Shown: piece after piece, positions 1 to 5,791 of the stretch
How the letters are laid out: each line of letters begins with the position of its first letter
How positions within the stretch are numbered: the stretch's first letter is position 1
NCBI GenBank assembly: GCA_024235315.1
Contig: JACKMP010000022.1
Span: 1-7,636, forward strand
Source of the DNA: Chromatiaceae bacterium
Lineage (GTDB): Bacteria > Pseudomonadota > Gammaproteobacteria > Chromatiales > Chromatiaceae
Direction of reading: 5' to 3'
Length of the DNA: 7,636 nucleotides
The notes under the pieces: model-generated
Told to the model about the DNA's origin: nothing
What the model saw: only the letters and a program-made list of their open reading frames with translations
Databases searched by the model: none
Position numbers and translations under genes: made by a program

Positions 1-311
1 CAGCCGTCGACAACACCAGCCGCGACACGGCGGAGAACGCGCGCAACAGTGCCGAGCTGTTGCGCGCACGCGGACTGCGCCGCGTGTTGCTGGTCACGCA
101 CGCGTTTCATATGCCACGCGCGCTGCTCCAGGCGCGTGCCGCCGGGATCGACGCGGTACCCGCCCCGTTCGGCTTCCTGCACGTGCCACCCGCATTGGCC
201 GAGCCAGGCGAGGTGGGCGACTGGCTGCCGCAGGCGGGCAACCTGGGTCGCAGCTATCTGATCCTGCATGAGATGGCAGGCCTGACCTGGTACGGCCTGA
301 CCCACCGGTAA
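1..311 (+). CDS. YdcF/DUF218-family protein, C-terminal fragment
   Basis: The gene enters from the left edge in the frame starting at base 3 and ends at TAA 309-311, leaving 102 visible residues. These match the C-terminal half of the DUF218 (YdcF/SanA/ElyC-like) fold. An NTSRDTAENARNS segment (fragment residues 4-16) is followed by an RVLLVTHAFHMPRA strand-and-turn (27-40) and then a PQAGNLGRSYLILHE helix (76-90). This order and these signatures are typical of the family. Relatives are often membrane-anchored or periplasmic; E. coli ElyC affects envelope polysaccharide and peptidoglycan synthesis, but most members have no defined reaction. The N-terminal part, where any membrane segments and the first conserved motif would lie, is outside the window. 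Family assignment is firm; function is open. Confidence 0.85.
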   Translation, partial: AVDNTSRDTAENARNSAELLRARGLRRVLLVTHAFHMPRALLQARAAGIDAVPAPFGFLHVPPALAEPGEVGDWLPQAGNLGRSYLILHEMAGLTWYGLTHR

Positions 312-384
312 CGCGGTTCCCTGTCTGCGCCCATGCGCCCAACCGCCCCCACAATGTATATACAACTCCGGTTTTCCGTCTAGA

Positions 385-413
385 CTGAAAAGGAACTGTC
401 ACAACGCTGTAAT
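385..413 (+). promoter_or_regulatory. Putative Pho box (three 11-bp-spaced half-sites)
   Basis: Bases 396-413 read CTGTCAC-AACG-CTGTAAT. This is close to the enterobacterial PhoB consensus of two CTGTCAT-like 7-mers separated by 4 bp. A weaker third half-site, CTGAAAA, lies exactly 11 bp upstream at 385-391, so three units starting with CTG recur at 385, 396 and 407. The element ends 41 bp before the start codon of the secreted metallopeptidase. No good -10 hexamer lies about 10 bp downstream, where an activated E. coli Pho promoter would have it. The direction of control, activation or repression, is therefore unresolved. The similarity is seen in the sequence; PhoB binding is inferred. Confidence 0.6.
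385..413 (+). promoter_or_regulatory. Possible sigma70 promoter overlapping the Pho box
   Basis: CTGAAA (385-390) and TGTAAT (408-413) lie 17 bp apart and match the -35 and -10 consensus at 4 and 5 of 6 positions. Transcription would start near base 420 and leave a leader of about 35 nt before the metallopeptidase start. The hexamers coincide with the outer Pho half-sites. If both are real, a bound PhoB dimer would compete with RNA polymerase rather than replace the -35. This is a weak call that competes with the activation model. Confidence 0.3.
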
Positions 414-443
414 GGCGAGCGTGACGCGGACTGTATCTGCAAC

Positions 444-449
444 AGGGGG
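444..449 (+). promoter_or_regulatory. Ribosome binding site of the metallopeptidase
   Basis: AGGGGG lies 5 nt before ATG 455. It supports this start, which also gives a well-formed signal peptide immediately after the initiator. Confidence 0.55.
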
Positions 450-454
450 CATCC

Positions 455-1393
455 ATGCGATCGTGGATTGCCGGACGATGCCGGCCGGCGCTGGTGTTGC
501 TGCTGGCCAGCCAGGCGACAATCGCTGCCGATGTCGACACCTTGGCCGGACGGACCGAGCGGTTGCTGCAGACGCTTCAGGCCGGCGATCTGCGGCTCGA
601 CGGCGCGCCGGATGAACTGACACTGCCGGCGGTGAACCTGCGAATCCGCCACTGCGACAGTTACCCGTACCACGAAGACCAGCCCCCCCAGGACGGCGCG
701 CGCCAGCTGCTCGCCGATCTGCGGGCCGGCATGCAGACCGGCCTGCAATGCCTCGGCGGCAACGGGCCCATGGGCAGGCTGCATCCCTATCATGAGTACC
801 AGGCGCACCGATTGCTGACGCTGCTGGAGTCCCCGCAAGACAAGACCTTTAAATGTGTCGAGGATGCGATGTTCGCGACAGCGGTCGCCACCGACCCGCA
901 GGGGACCTCGATCGAAGACCCTCTGTACCAGCAGCTGCGCCAGGTCGACTACCCCGCGGTGATCTTCGACACCTACCGGCTGGGGGGTATTCTCAGCCGC
1001 CGCCACGACGACCAGACCTACCGAACCTTCTTTCATCTCGCCGAGGACCAGATCGTCGAACACCGCAGCGGTCAACCGCTGCGGCCGGCCAGCCTGCACC
1101 GCTATCGCGACCGGGCCGGCCTGGTGTTTCACGAGCTGACCCATTGGCTCGGCCATCGGCACAGCGCCCTGTATCCCGACGTGGCCACGCTCTACGAGAC
1201 CTGCTGCTTTGGCGGCAGCGACTACATCAGCGACCCTGACACCAACGCCGCCCATCAGCAGACCGCGTGCAATATCCTCAAAGATGATGCCTTGTGGAGC
1301 CAGAGCTATCGCCCCTACACGCAGATGCGGCTGTGGCACCACAAAGGCTACGACCGCTTCAAGTTGCGCCTGCGTGCCGATTTCGATTCCTGA
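455..1393 (+). CDS. Secreted cysteine-rich putative zinc metallopeptidase
   Basis: This 312-residue protein is not one I can assign to a named family. A signal peptide is visible: basic residues at R2, R8 and R10, a hydrophobic stretch near 11-19, and likely cleavage after A24 or A25. The mature part has six cysteines (67, 99, 134, 250, 251, 272), which fits disulfides in the periplasm or outside the cell. The catalytic signature is HELTHWLGHRH (226-236), an HExxH zinc motif with E227 as the general base. Literally it satisfies the metzincin pattern HExxHxxGxxH, with H236 as third ligand and M291 as a possible Met-turn. Alternative third ligands are E248 (gluzincin-like) or D256 in GGSDY, which resembles the GTxDxxY of M35 aspzincins. 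The first 200 residues carry no motif I recognise. It stands alone, with a Pho-box-like element upstream and a phosphate permease gene 165 bp downstream. Peptidase activity is inferred from the motif only. Confidence 0.7.
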   Translation: MRSWIAGRCRPALVLLLASQATIAADVDTLAGRTERLLQTLQAGDLRLDGAPDELTLPAVNLRIRHCDSYPYHEDQPPQDGARQLLADLRAGMQTGLQCLGGNGPMGRLHPYHEYQAHRLLTLLESPQDKTFKCVEDAMFATAVATDPQGTSIEDPLYQQLRQVDYPAVIFDTYRLGGILSRRHDDQTYRTFFHLAEDQIVEHRSGQPLRPASLHRYRDRAGLVFHELTHWLGHRHSALYPDVATLYETCCFGGSDYISDPDTNAAHQQTACNILKDDALWSQSYRPYTQMRLWHHKGYDRFKLRLRADFDS

Positions 1394-1495
1394 CCTTCAT
1401 TCGAACCAACACGCCTGAAGACTCGAGATCCTTGGACTACCGGGATAACGATTGACCCGCATCAAGGGTTGTACGGGCGCTCACCTCGGCAACAT

Positions 1496-1524
1496 GTGAC
1501 AATTAAGTTACTGTTTTTTGACAT
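1496..1524 (-). promoter_or_regulatory. Reverse-oriented PhoB-like half-site array
   Basis: Read on the - strand, this stretch contains ATGTCAA-AAAA-CAGTAAC-TTAA and then TTGTCAC: three CTGTCAT-like 7-mers with 4-bp spacers, an exact 11-bp period. They match the consensus at 5, 4 and 5 of 7 positions. On the + strand the same bases give poorer half-sites. The array ends 34 bp before the preferred start of the PiT gene. One half-site contains a perfect TTGACA -35 hexamer (1518-1523), although no good -10 follows at 16-18 bp. Placement over a -35 would suit repression by PhoB. The local AT-richness contrasts with the GC-rich surroundings. Function is inferred. Confidence 0.4.
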
Positions 1525-1558
1525 TTTGCGTCCAAACTCACTGCCTGCGGGGCCTTGC

Positions 1559-3127
1559 ATGGAACTTCAAAATTTCACCCAGATAGAACAAGCGACCCGA
1601 TTCGGCAGGCCGGAGATGTTTCGATTCGGTGTCGCACTGTTTTTCGTGATCGCGATCATGCTGGTTGCCGGGATGAGCATCGGCGACGTACCGCACAACT
1701 ACATGCTGGTCGCCGCAGCGATGATCGGCGGCTACATGGCGATGAACATCGGCGCCAACGATGTCGCCAACAACGTCGGCCCCGCGGTAGGGTCAAAGGC
1801 CCTCACACTCGCCGGGGCGATCGCGATCGCGGCGGTATTCGAAGCCGCAGGCGCGCTGATTGCCGGGGGCGACGTGGTCAGCACGATCAAAAACGGCATC
1901 ATCGATCCGTCAAAGATCGGTGACAGCGATGCGTTCATCTGGCTGATGATGGCGGCGCTGCTGGCCGGCGCCCTGTGGCTGAACCTGGCGACCGCAATGG
2001 GCGCGCCGGTGTCAACCACCCACTCGATCGTCGGTGGCGTCCTCGGGGCCGGCATCGCGGCCGGCGGTATGGGCATCGCCAACTGGGGGACCATGGGCCA
2101 GATTGCAGCAAGCTGGGTGATCTCACCGGTACTCGGCGGTGCGATCGCGGCAGCGTTTCTCTACCTGATCAAGCGCACCATCACCTACCAGGAAAACATG
2201 AAGTCCGCCGCGCAAAGGGTGGTGCCGGTGCTGGTCGCGCTGATGGCCTGGGCATTCGCGACCTATATCATCCTCAAGGGACTCAAGCGCCTTTGGAAGG
2301 TCGAGTTCGGCAGCGCCGTCCTGCTCGGGCTTGTGTTCGCCAGCGCGGTCTATGTCCTGGTCCGACCGCTGATCTTCAAGGCAGCGGAACGCCTGTCCAG
2401 CGACAAGGCCAGTGTCAACAGACTGTTCACCATTCCGCTGATCTTTGCCGCGGCACTGCTCAGCTTCGCACACGGCGCCAACGACGTGGCCAACGCGGTC
2501 GGCCCGCTGGCCGCAATCAACGATGCGATCCTGCACGGCGGGATAGCGCAGAAGGCGGCCATCCCGCTGTGGGTGATGATGGTCGGTGCACTGGGTATCG
2601 CCATCGGTCTGGCGCTCTACGGGCCCAAGCTGATCCGCACGGTCGGCTCGGAGATCACCGAACTGGACCAGATGCGCGCGTTCTGCATCGCAATGGCGGC
2701 TGCGCTGACCGTGATCGTAGCCACTCAGCTCGGTCTACCGGTGTCATCGACCCATATCGCGGTCGGTGCAGTGTTCGGTGTCGGTTTCCTGCGCGAGTTT
2801 CTGAAAGCGACTTATTCCAAGATGGTCGAAGAGATCCGGGCACACCATCACGGCAAAGACGAGGCCGAGGTGGCGCGTTTCCTGCTGGAGTTTCGCAAGG
2901 CCTCGGTGGCGAAGAAGGGCATGATGCTACAGCAGCTCAAGGAGCATTCGGCCAAGGCGGATCTGAGCAAGAAGGAACGCAAGGGCCTGAAACGCGTCTA
3001 TAAGACCGAGTTGGTCAAGCGCTCGGCATTGATGCGGATCGTTGCCGCCTGGTTGATCACGGTACCCGTGTCGGGCGCGCTGGCGGCGATACTCTTCTTC
3101 ACCATTCGCGGATTCATGTTGCCCTGA
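1559..3127 (+). CDS. PiT-family inorganic phosphate transporter
   Basis: This 522-residue inner-membrane permease has both halves of the PiT duplication. GANDVANNVGPAVGS (65-79) with GAPVSTTHS (148-156) form the first half, and HGANDVANAVGP (305-316) with GLPVSSTHI (392-400) the second. The family imports phosphate, in bacteria usually as a metal-phosphate complex with protons or with sodium. Many hydrophobic segments are visible. A charged stretch of about 70 residues (420-490, rich in K, E and R) precedes a last membrane helix near 491-516. E. coli PitA is about 500 residues, so overall length is normal. I chose ATG 1559, with a weak GGGG at 1549-1552. The frame stays open back to TTG 1469, but that extension would cross the AT-rich regulatory array and reads unlike coding sequence. 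Another ATG at 1616 has GGAG directly abutting it, too close for a good site. The stop overlaps the start of the next gene, so the two are probably translated together. Confidence 0.93.
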   Translation: MELQNFTQIEQATRFGRPEMFRFGVALFFVIAIMLVAGMSIGDVPHNYMLVAAAMIGGYMAMNIGANDVANNVGPAVGSKALTLAGAIAIAAVFEAAGALIAGGDVVSTIKNGIIDPSKIGDSDAFIWLMMAALLAGALWLNLATAMGAPVSTTHSIVGGVLGAGIAAGGMGIANWGTMGQIAASWVISPVLGGAIAAAFLYLIKRTITYQENMKSAAQRVVPVLVALMAWAFATYIILKGLKRLWKVEFGSAVLLGLVFASAVYVLVRPLIFKAAERLSSDKASVNRLFTIPLIFAAALLSFAHGANDVANAVGPLAAINDAILHGGIAQKAAIPLWVMMVGALGIAIGLALYGPKLIRTVGSEITELDQMRAFCIAMAAALTVIVATQLGLPVSSTHIAVGAVFGVGFLREFLKATYSKMVEEIRAHHHGKDEAEVARFLLEFRKASVAKKGMMLQQLKEHSAKADLSKKERKGLKRVYKTELVKRSALMRIVAAWLITVPVSGALAAILFFTIRGFMLP

Positions 3128-4170
3128 TGGGACGCGCCCTTGCGACAACGCTGCTCGTGATGCTCGGCTGTCAGGCGCTGCCGTTGGACACGCATGCGCA
3201 GGGGAACGATCTCAACCAGCGACGACACATCCTGATCAGCGGCTCGTCCACCGCCTACCCGATCGTCGCGGCCGCAGCGGAGCGGTTTGGACGACAGGGG
3301 CAACACATCACCCCGGTCGTGGAGTCCACCGGTACCGGAGGCGGAATCAAACTGTTTTGCGCCGGCACCGGACTGGCGACGCCAGATATCGTGATGGCGT
3401 CGCGGCGCATGAAGGACAGCGAGCGTGAGGACTGCGCGCGCAATCACGTGAATGATGTGCGCGAGATCAAGATCGGCTACGACGGCATAGTCATCGCCAG
3501 CACCAAGGAAGCCCCGCGGCTCACGCTGACGACGATGAGTATCTACCTCGCACTGGCGCGCGAGGTACCTGCCGGCGCTGACGGAGATTTTGTCCCCAAT
3601 CACTATCAGTCGTGGAATGAGATCGACCCGGCCCTACCGGCATTGCCGATCCGGGTCATGGGTCCACCCCCGACATCGGGCACGCGTGACATCCTGCTCG
3701 AACGCCTGTTCCAGAACGCCTGCCTGGACATACCTGCACTGTCGACGCTGCACGAAACGGACCCCGTGCTGTTTCGGCAGCGCTGTTTCGCGTTGCGTGA
3801 GGACGGGTTGTTCGTCAACGCTGGAGAGAACGATGCGCGCCTGGTGCGCAAGCTGTTCGGGGACCCGCAGGCCCTGGGTATTTTTGGCTACAGCTTTCTC
3901 GACCGGAATCGTGATCGGCTGCAGGCGGCGAGCATCGATGGCATAGAACCGCAATTCGAGCTGATCGAGTCCGGCGCCTATCCGCTCAGCCGCGCACTGT
4001 ACCTGTATATCAAGCCGCACCATGCCAGTGTCGTCGGAGGGCTGGATGACTTCATCGACGAGATCCTTTCACCCGCCGCAGCGGGGGCAGAAGGCTATCT
4101 TGTCGACCAGGGACTGATCCCACTGCCGGCGCGCGGCAATTCGGGGCCGACCGGGACGGCCGCGCAGTGA
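3127..4170 (+). CDS. PstS-like periplasmic phosphate-binding protein
   Basis: This 347-residue protein resembles the PstS family of periplasmic binding proteins. It has SGSSTAYPI (38-46), the phosphate-loop region ESTGTGGGIKLF (66-77), PDIVMASRRM (86-95), GYDGIVIAS (117-125) and PTSGTRD (182-188). In PstS proteins the Ser/Thr-Gly loops and an aspartate or arginine contact phosphate. A signal sequence occupies about residues 1-24, with THA-Q a plausible signal-peptidase I site. MLGC ending at C15 is a poor lipobox, so a lipoprotein is possible but less likely. Four further cysteines (78, 103, 199, 220) could form disulfides. Its ATG overlaps the PiT stop by one base (TGATG) and lacks a clear Shine-Dalgarno, indicating translational coupling. 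No pstCAB genes follow, so it is either an orphan binder, a partner of the permease, or supplies an ABC system encoded elsewhere. Family assignment is strong; partner is unknown. Confidence 0.88.
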   Translation: MGRALATTLLVMLGCQALPLDTHAQGNDLNQRRHILISGSSTAYPIVAAAAERFGRQGQHITPVVESTGTGGGIKLFCAGTGLATPDIVMASRRMKDSEREDCARNHVNDVREIKIGYDGIVIASTKEAPRLTLTTMSIYLALAREVPAGADGDFVPNHYQSWNEIDPALPALPIRVMGPPPTSGTRDILLERLFQNACLDIPALSTLHETDPVLFRQRCFALREDGLFVNAGENDARLVRKLFGDPQALGIFGYSFLDRNRDRLQAASIDGIEPQFELIESGAYPLSRALYLYIKPHHASVVGGLDDFIDEILSPAAAGAEGYLVDQGLIPLPARGNSGPTGTAAQ

Positions 4171-4171
4171 C

Positions 4172-4660
4172 TCAGGCGGCCTTCTGTCGCAGCCTGCGCC
4201 AGGTCTCCTGAAGGACCAGCGCGTCGCCGCTCGCGCGATGCCGCCGCAGCCCCATATCACTGATCACCTGCAGCTTCACGCTGTGCCAGCGGTCGCGCTG
4301 CTCCTCGTCGATCAGGCTGCTGATATCGGCGAGGCGGAATGTCTGCTGCATGTTGGCTGCGTCGTACAGCTTGCCGAGCCACGACAGGTCGAATGACCAG
4401 GCATCGCTGTATGCCGTCTTGTGGCGCAACAACTCGTTGAGGCGCCAGGCGACATCCTGCAGCGGTCGCCCGTAGGTCAGCAGCACCTCGCGGCTGATAC
4501 CGTGTACCTTCTCAGCCGCATCGTCCCAGCTCTTCCATTGGCGCGCCGGCGTGATCAGGTAGCAATGGCGCGAGCCATCGGGCAATGCGACGCCGACTTC
4601 GATCGGGTAGCTGCCTCTGCCGAATCCCGATGCCTCGACATCAATGACGATCGGCGTCAT
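4172..4660 (-). CDS. DnaQ-like DEDDh 3'-5' exonuclease
   Basis: This 162-residue protein is little more than a single exonuclease domain. Exo I is IVIDVEASG (4-12) with D7 and E9. Exo II is SDAWSFDLSWL (85-95) with D91 in the usual FD position. Exo III is HRASGDA (141-147) with H141 and D146. All four acidic residues and the histidine of the DEDDh class are present, so two-metal 3'-5' hydrolysis of DNA or RNA ends is expected. Its substrate (RNase T-like, oligoribonuclease-like or proofreading) cannot be told from sequence. The start at 4660 is chosen for its strong ribosome binding site. The frame remains open upstream to the stop of the neighbouring hydrolase gene, with a TTG at 4699. It is the last gene of the leftward group, and its stop is one base from that of the convergent PstS-like gene. 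Confidence 0.85.
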   Translation of the reverse strand: MTPIVIDVEASGFGRGSYPIEVGVALPDGSRHCYLITPARQWKSWDDAAEKVHGISREVLLTYGRPLQDVAWRLNELLRHKTAYSDAWSFDLSWLGKLYDAANMQQTFRLADISSLIDEEQRDRWHSVKLQVISDMGLRRHRASGDALVLQETWRRLRQKAA

Positions 4661-4666
4661 CCTTTT

Positions 4667-4674
4667 CTCCACCT
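4667..4674 (-). promoter_or_regulatory. Ribosome binding site of the exonuclease gene
   Basis: AGGTGGAG on the - strand, 6 nt before ATG 4660. It is the clearest Shine-Dalgarno in the leftward gene group and decides the start against the upstream TTG at 4699. Confidence 0.7.
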
Positions 4675-4735
4675 GTTTTTCTATCCTGTTGCGCAGCAAA
4701 CTGTCGGCCGCCAGGGCCAGTTCTTGATAGTCGAC

Positions 4736-5791
4736 TCAGCCCGCTTCGGCGAGGTGATCGTTGTAACGCTCCATCAGGTAACACAGGCAGTCCTGCCGGA
4801 TCACCGTCGGGTCACAGGTCAGCATCGAAGGCATCACAGGGACTGTGGTGACCAGGCGCTGGTTGTCGATGGCGAAGAAGCGATCGGCGACGTGCTGGTC
4901 CTGTTCGTCTCGCACGTCCAGCGGCTGAACGAGCCCCTGGGCGCACTCGGCGAACAGGCTGCCGACCGGCAATTCCCGAAAATTCATCGTGTCGAGATGA
5001 CTGACAAAGTTGATCGGACTGGAGGTGTCACCGAATGCAAACGCCTGGCCGTCCGGCACGCGCACGATCGCGACCGTGTGGTAGAGCTCGATATCGTGAC
5101 TCGGCACCGCATGATGCGGTATCTCGGCAAGCTGAAGGCAGGCCTGCAGGTACTCGGCCGCATGATCGACCCCGTAGGCCTGCCCGACCTTGCCGCATTC
5201 CAGGGTCACTGAGGGGCCGAGAGCCGCCATCGCCATCGACGCCACGCCGCGCGGGCGCACGAAGTAAACCACCGTGCGACCGAACAGGGACGCCAGGTGC
5301 AACGACTGGTGCTCCAACACGTTGACACAGGCATAGTGCGGGTTGAGCCCGGTATTGTTGTGCACATCGACCGACGCGAATATCTCACGATCCACCATAC
5401 GGTCCATTACTAGCCGCATCAACGCGTGCTCCGGTGTCCCCGAGGTCTCGCTGCCGGGCCATACCCGGTTGTAGTCCGGTTGGCCCGGCAGGTGTCTGAC
5501 ACCCTGCTGTGCTGCAGCGGTATTGCCGACGAACAGGCTCAGCGAACGCGGCAGATCGAAACCGTCCGCGGTAACGCAGGCGTGCAACACCCTGCGTACG
5601 GCATCCCAACCGGCGGTTTCATTCCCATGCATCAACACCGAGACGAACAACGCGGGTTCGCGCCGGCCGCGCAGGTGAAACAGTGTCGGCCCGCCGAGGA
5701 CGGCGTGCAGGTCCCGCGCCTCCGCCTCAAGCAGGGACTGCGGGAATTCGTCACGTTCGTTCAACAACAGATCAGTCAAGTCAGGCTCCAT
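4736..5791 (-). CDS. AstE/aspartoacylase-like zinc hydrolase (M14-related)
   Basis: This 351-residue protein belongs to the succinylglutamate desuccinylase/aspartoacylase group of zinc carboxypeptidase-fold enzymes, which cleave amide bonds at an acidic amino acid or acyl group. Zinc ligands are H55 and E58 in HGNETAG (55-61) and H144 in VDVHNNTG (141-148). DYNRVWPG (106-113) matches the substrate-binding D-x-NR-x-PG region, and E198 in LECGKVG is the expected catalytic glutamate. It is slightly longer than typical AstE (about 320), and a C-terminal domain from about residue 235 is probably beta-rich. No arginine-succinyltransferase pathway genes (astCADB) are nearby, so AstE itself is unlikely. 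Its start lies inside the end of the GCS2-like ligase gene (16-nt overlap) with no clear ribosome binding site, pointing to coupled translation. The substrate may be a product of that ligase, which is inference. Confidence 0.85.
   Translation of the reverse strand: MEPDLTDLLLNERDEFPQSLLEAEARDLHAVLGGPTLFHLRGRREPALFVSVLMHGNETAGWDAVRRVLHACVTADGFDLPRSLSLFVGNTAAAQQGVRHLPGQPDYNRVWPGSETSGTPEHALMRLVMDRMVDREIFASVDVHNNTGLNPHYACVNVLEHQSLHLASLFGRTVVYFVRPRGVASMAMAALGPSVTLECGKVGQAYGVDHAAEYLQACLQLAEIPHHAVPSHDIELYHTVAIVRVPDGQAFAFGDTSSPINFVSHLDTMNFRELPVGSLFAECAQGLVQPLDVRDEQDQHVADRFFAIDNQRLVTTVPVMPSMLTCDPTVIRQDCLCYLMERYNDHLAEAG

Noticed and set aside
380..1342. A 320-codon open frame on the - strand opposite the metallopeptidase gene
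   Set aside because: It is an antisense shadow. The + strand frame has a signal peptide, a ribosome binding site and an HExxH motif, and the - strand product has no recognisable domain.
1469..1558. TTG 1469 as the start of the PiT gene
   Set aside because: The extra 30 residues would be encoded by the AT-rich regulatory array, and PiT proteins do not need this extension; ATG 1559 is preferred.
1818..1833. GCGATCGC-type palindromes inside the PiT gene
   Set aside because: They encode Ala-Ile repeats in a membrane helix and occur at few places in the window, so codon usage explains them better than a HIP1-like repeat.
4701..4720. Possible hairpin (GGCC...GGCC) between the hydrolase and exonuclease genes
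   Set aside because: The stem is only about four base pairs and there is no T tract on either side, so it does not support a terminator.
4421..5212. A 263-codon open frame on the + strand
   Set aside because: It lies opposite the exonuclease and hydrolase genes, whose catalytic motifs are intact; its composition is that of a GC-rich complement.
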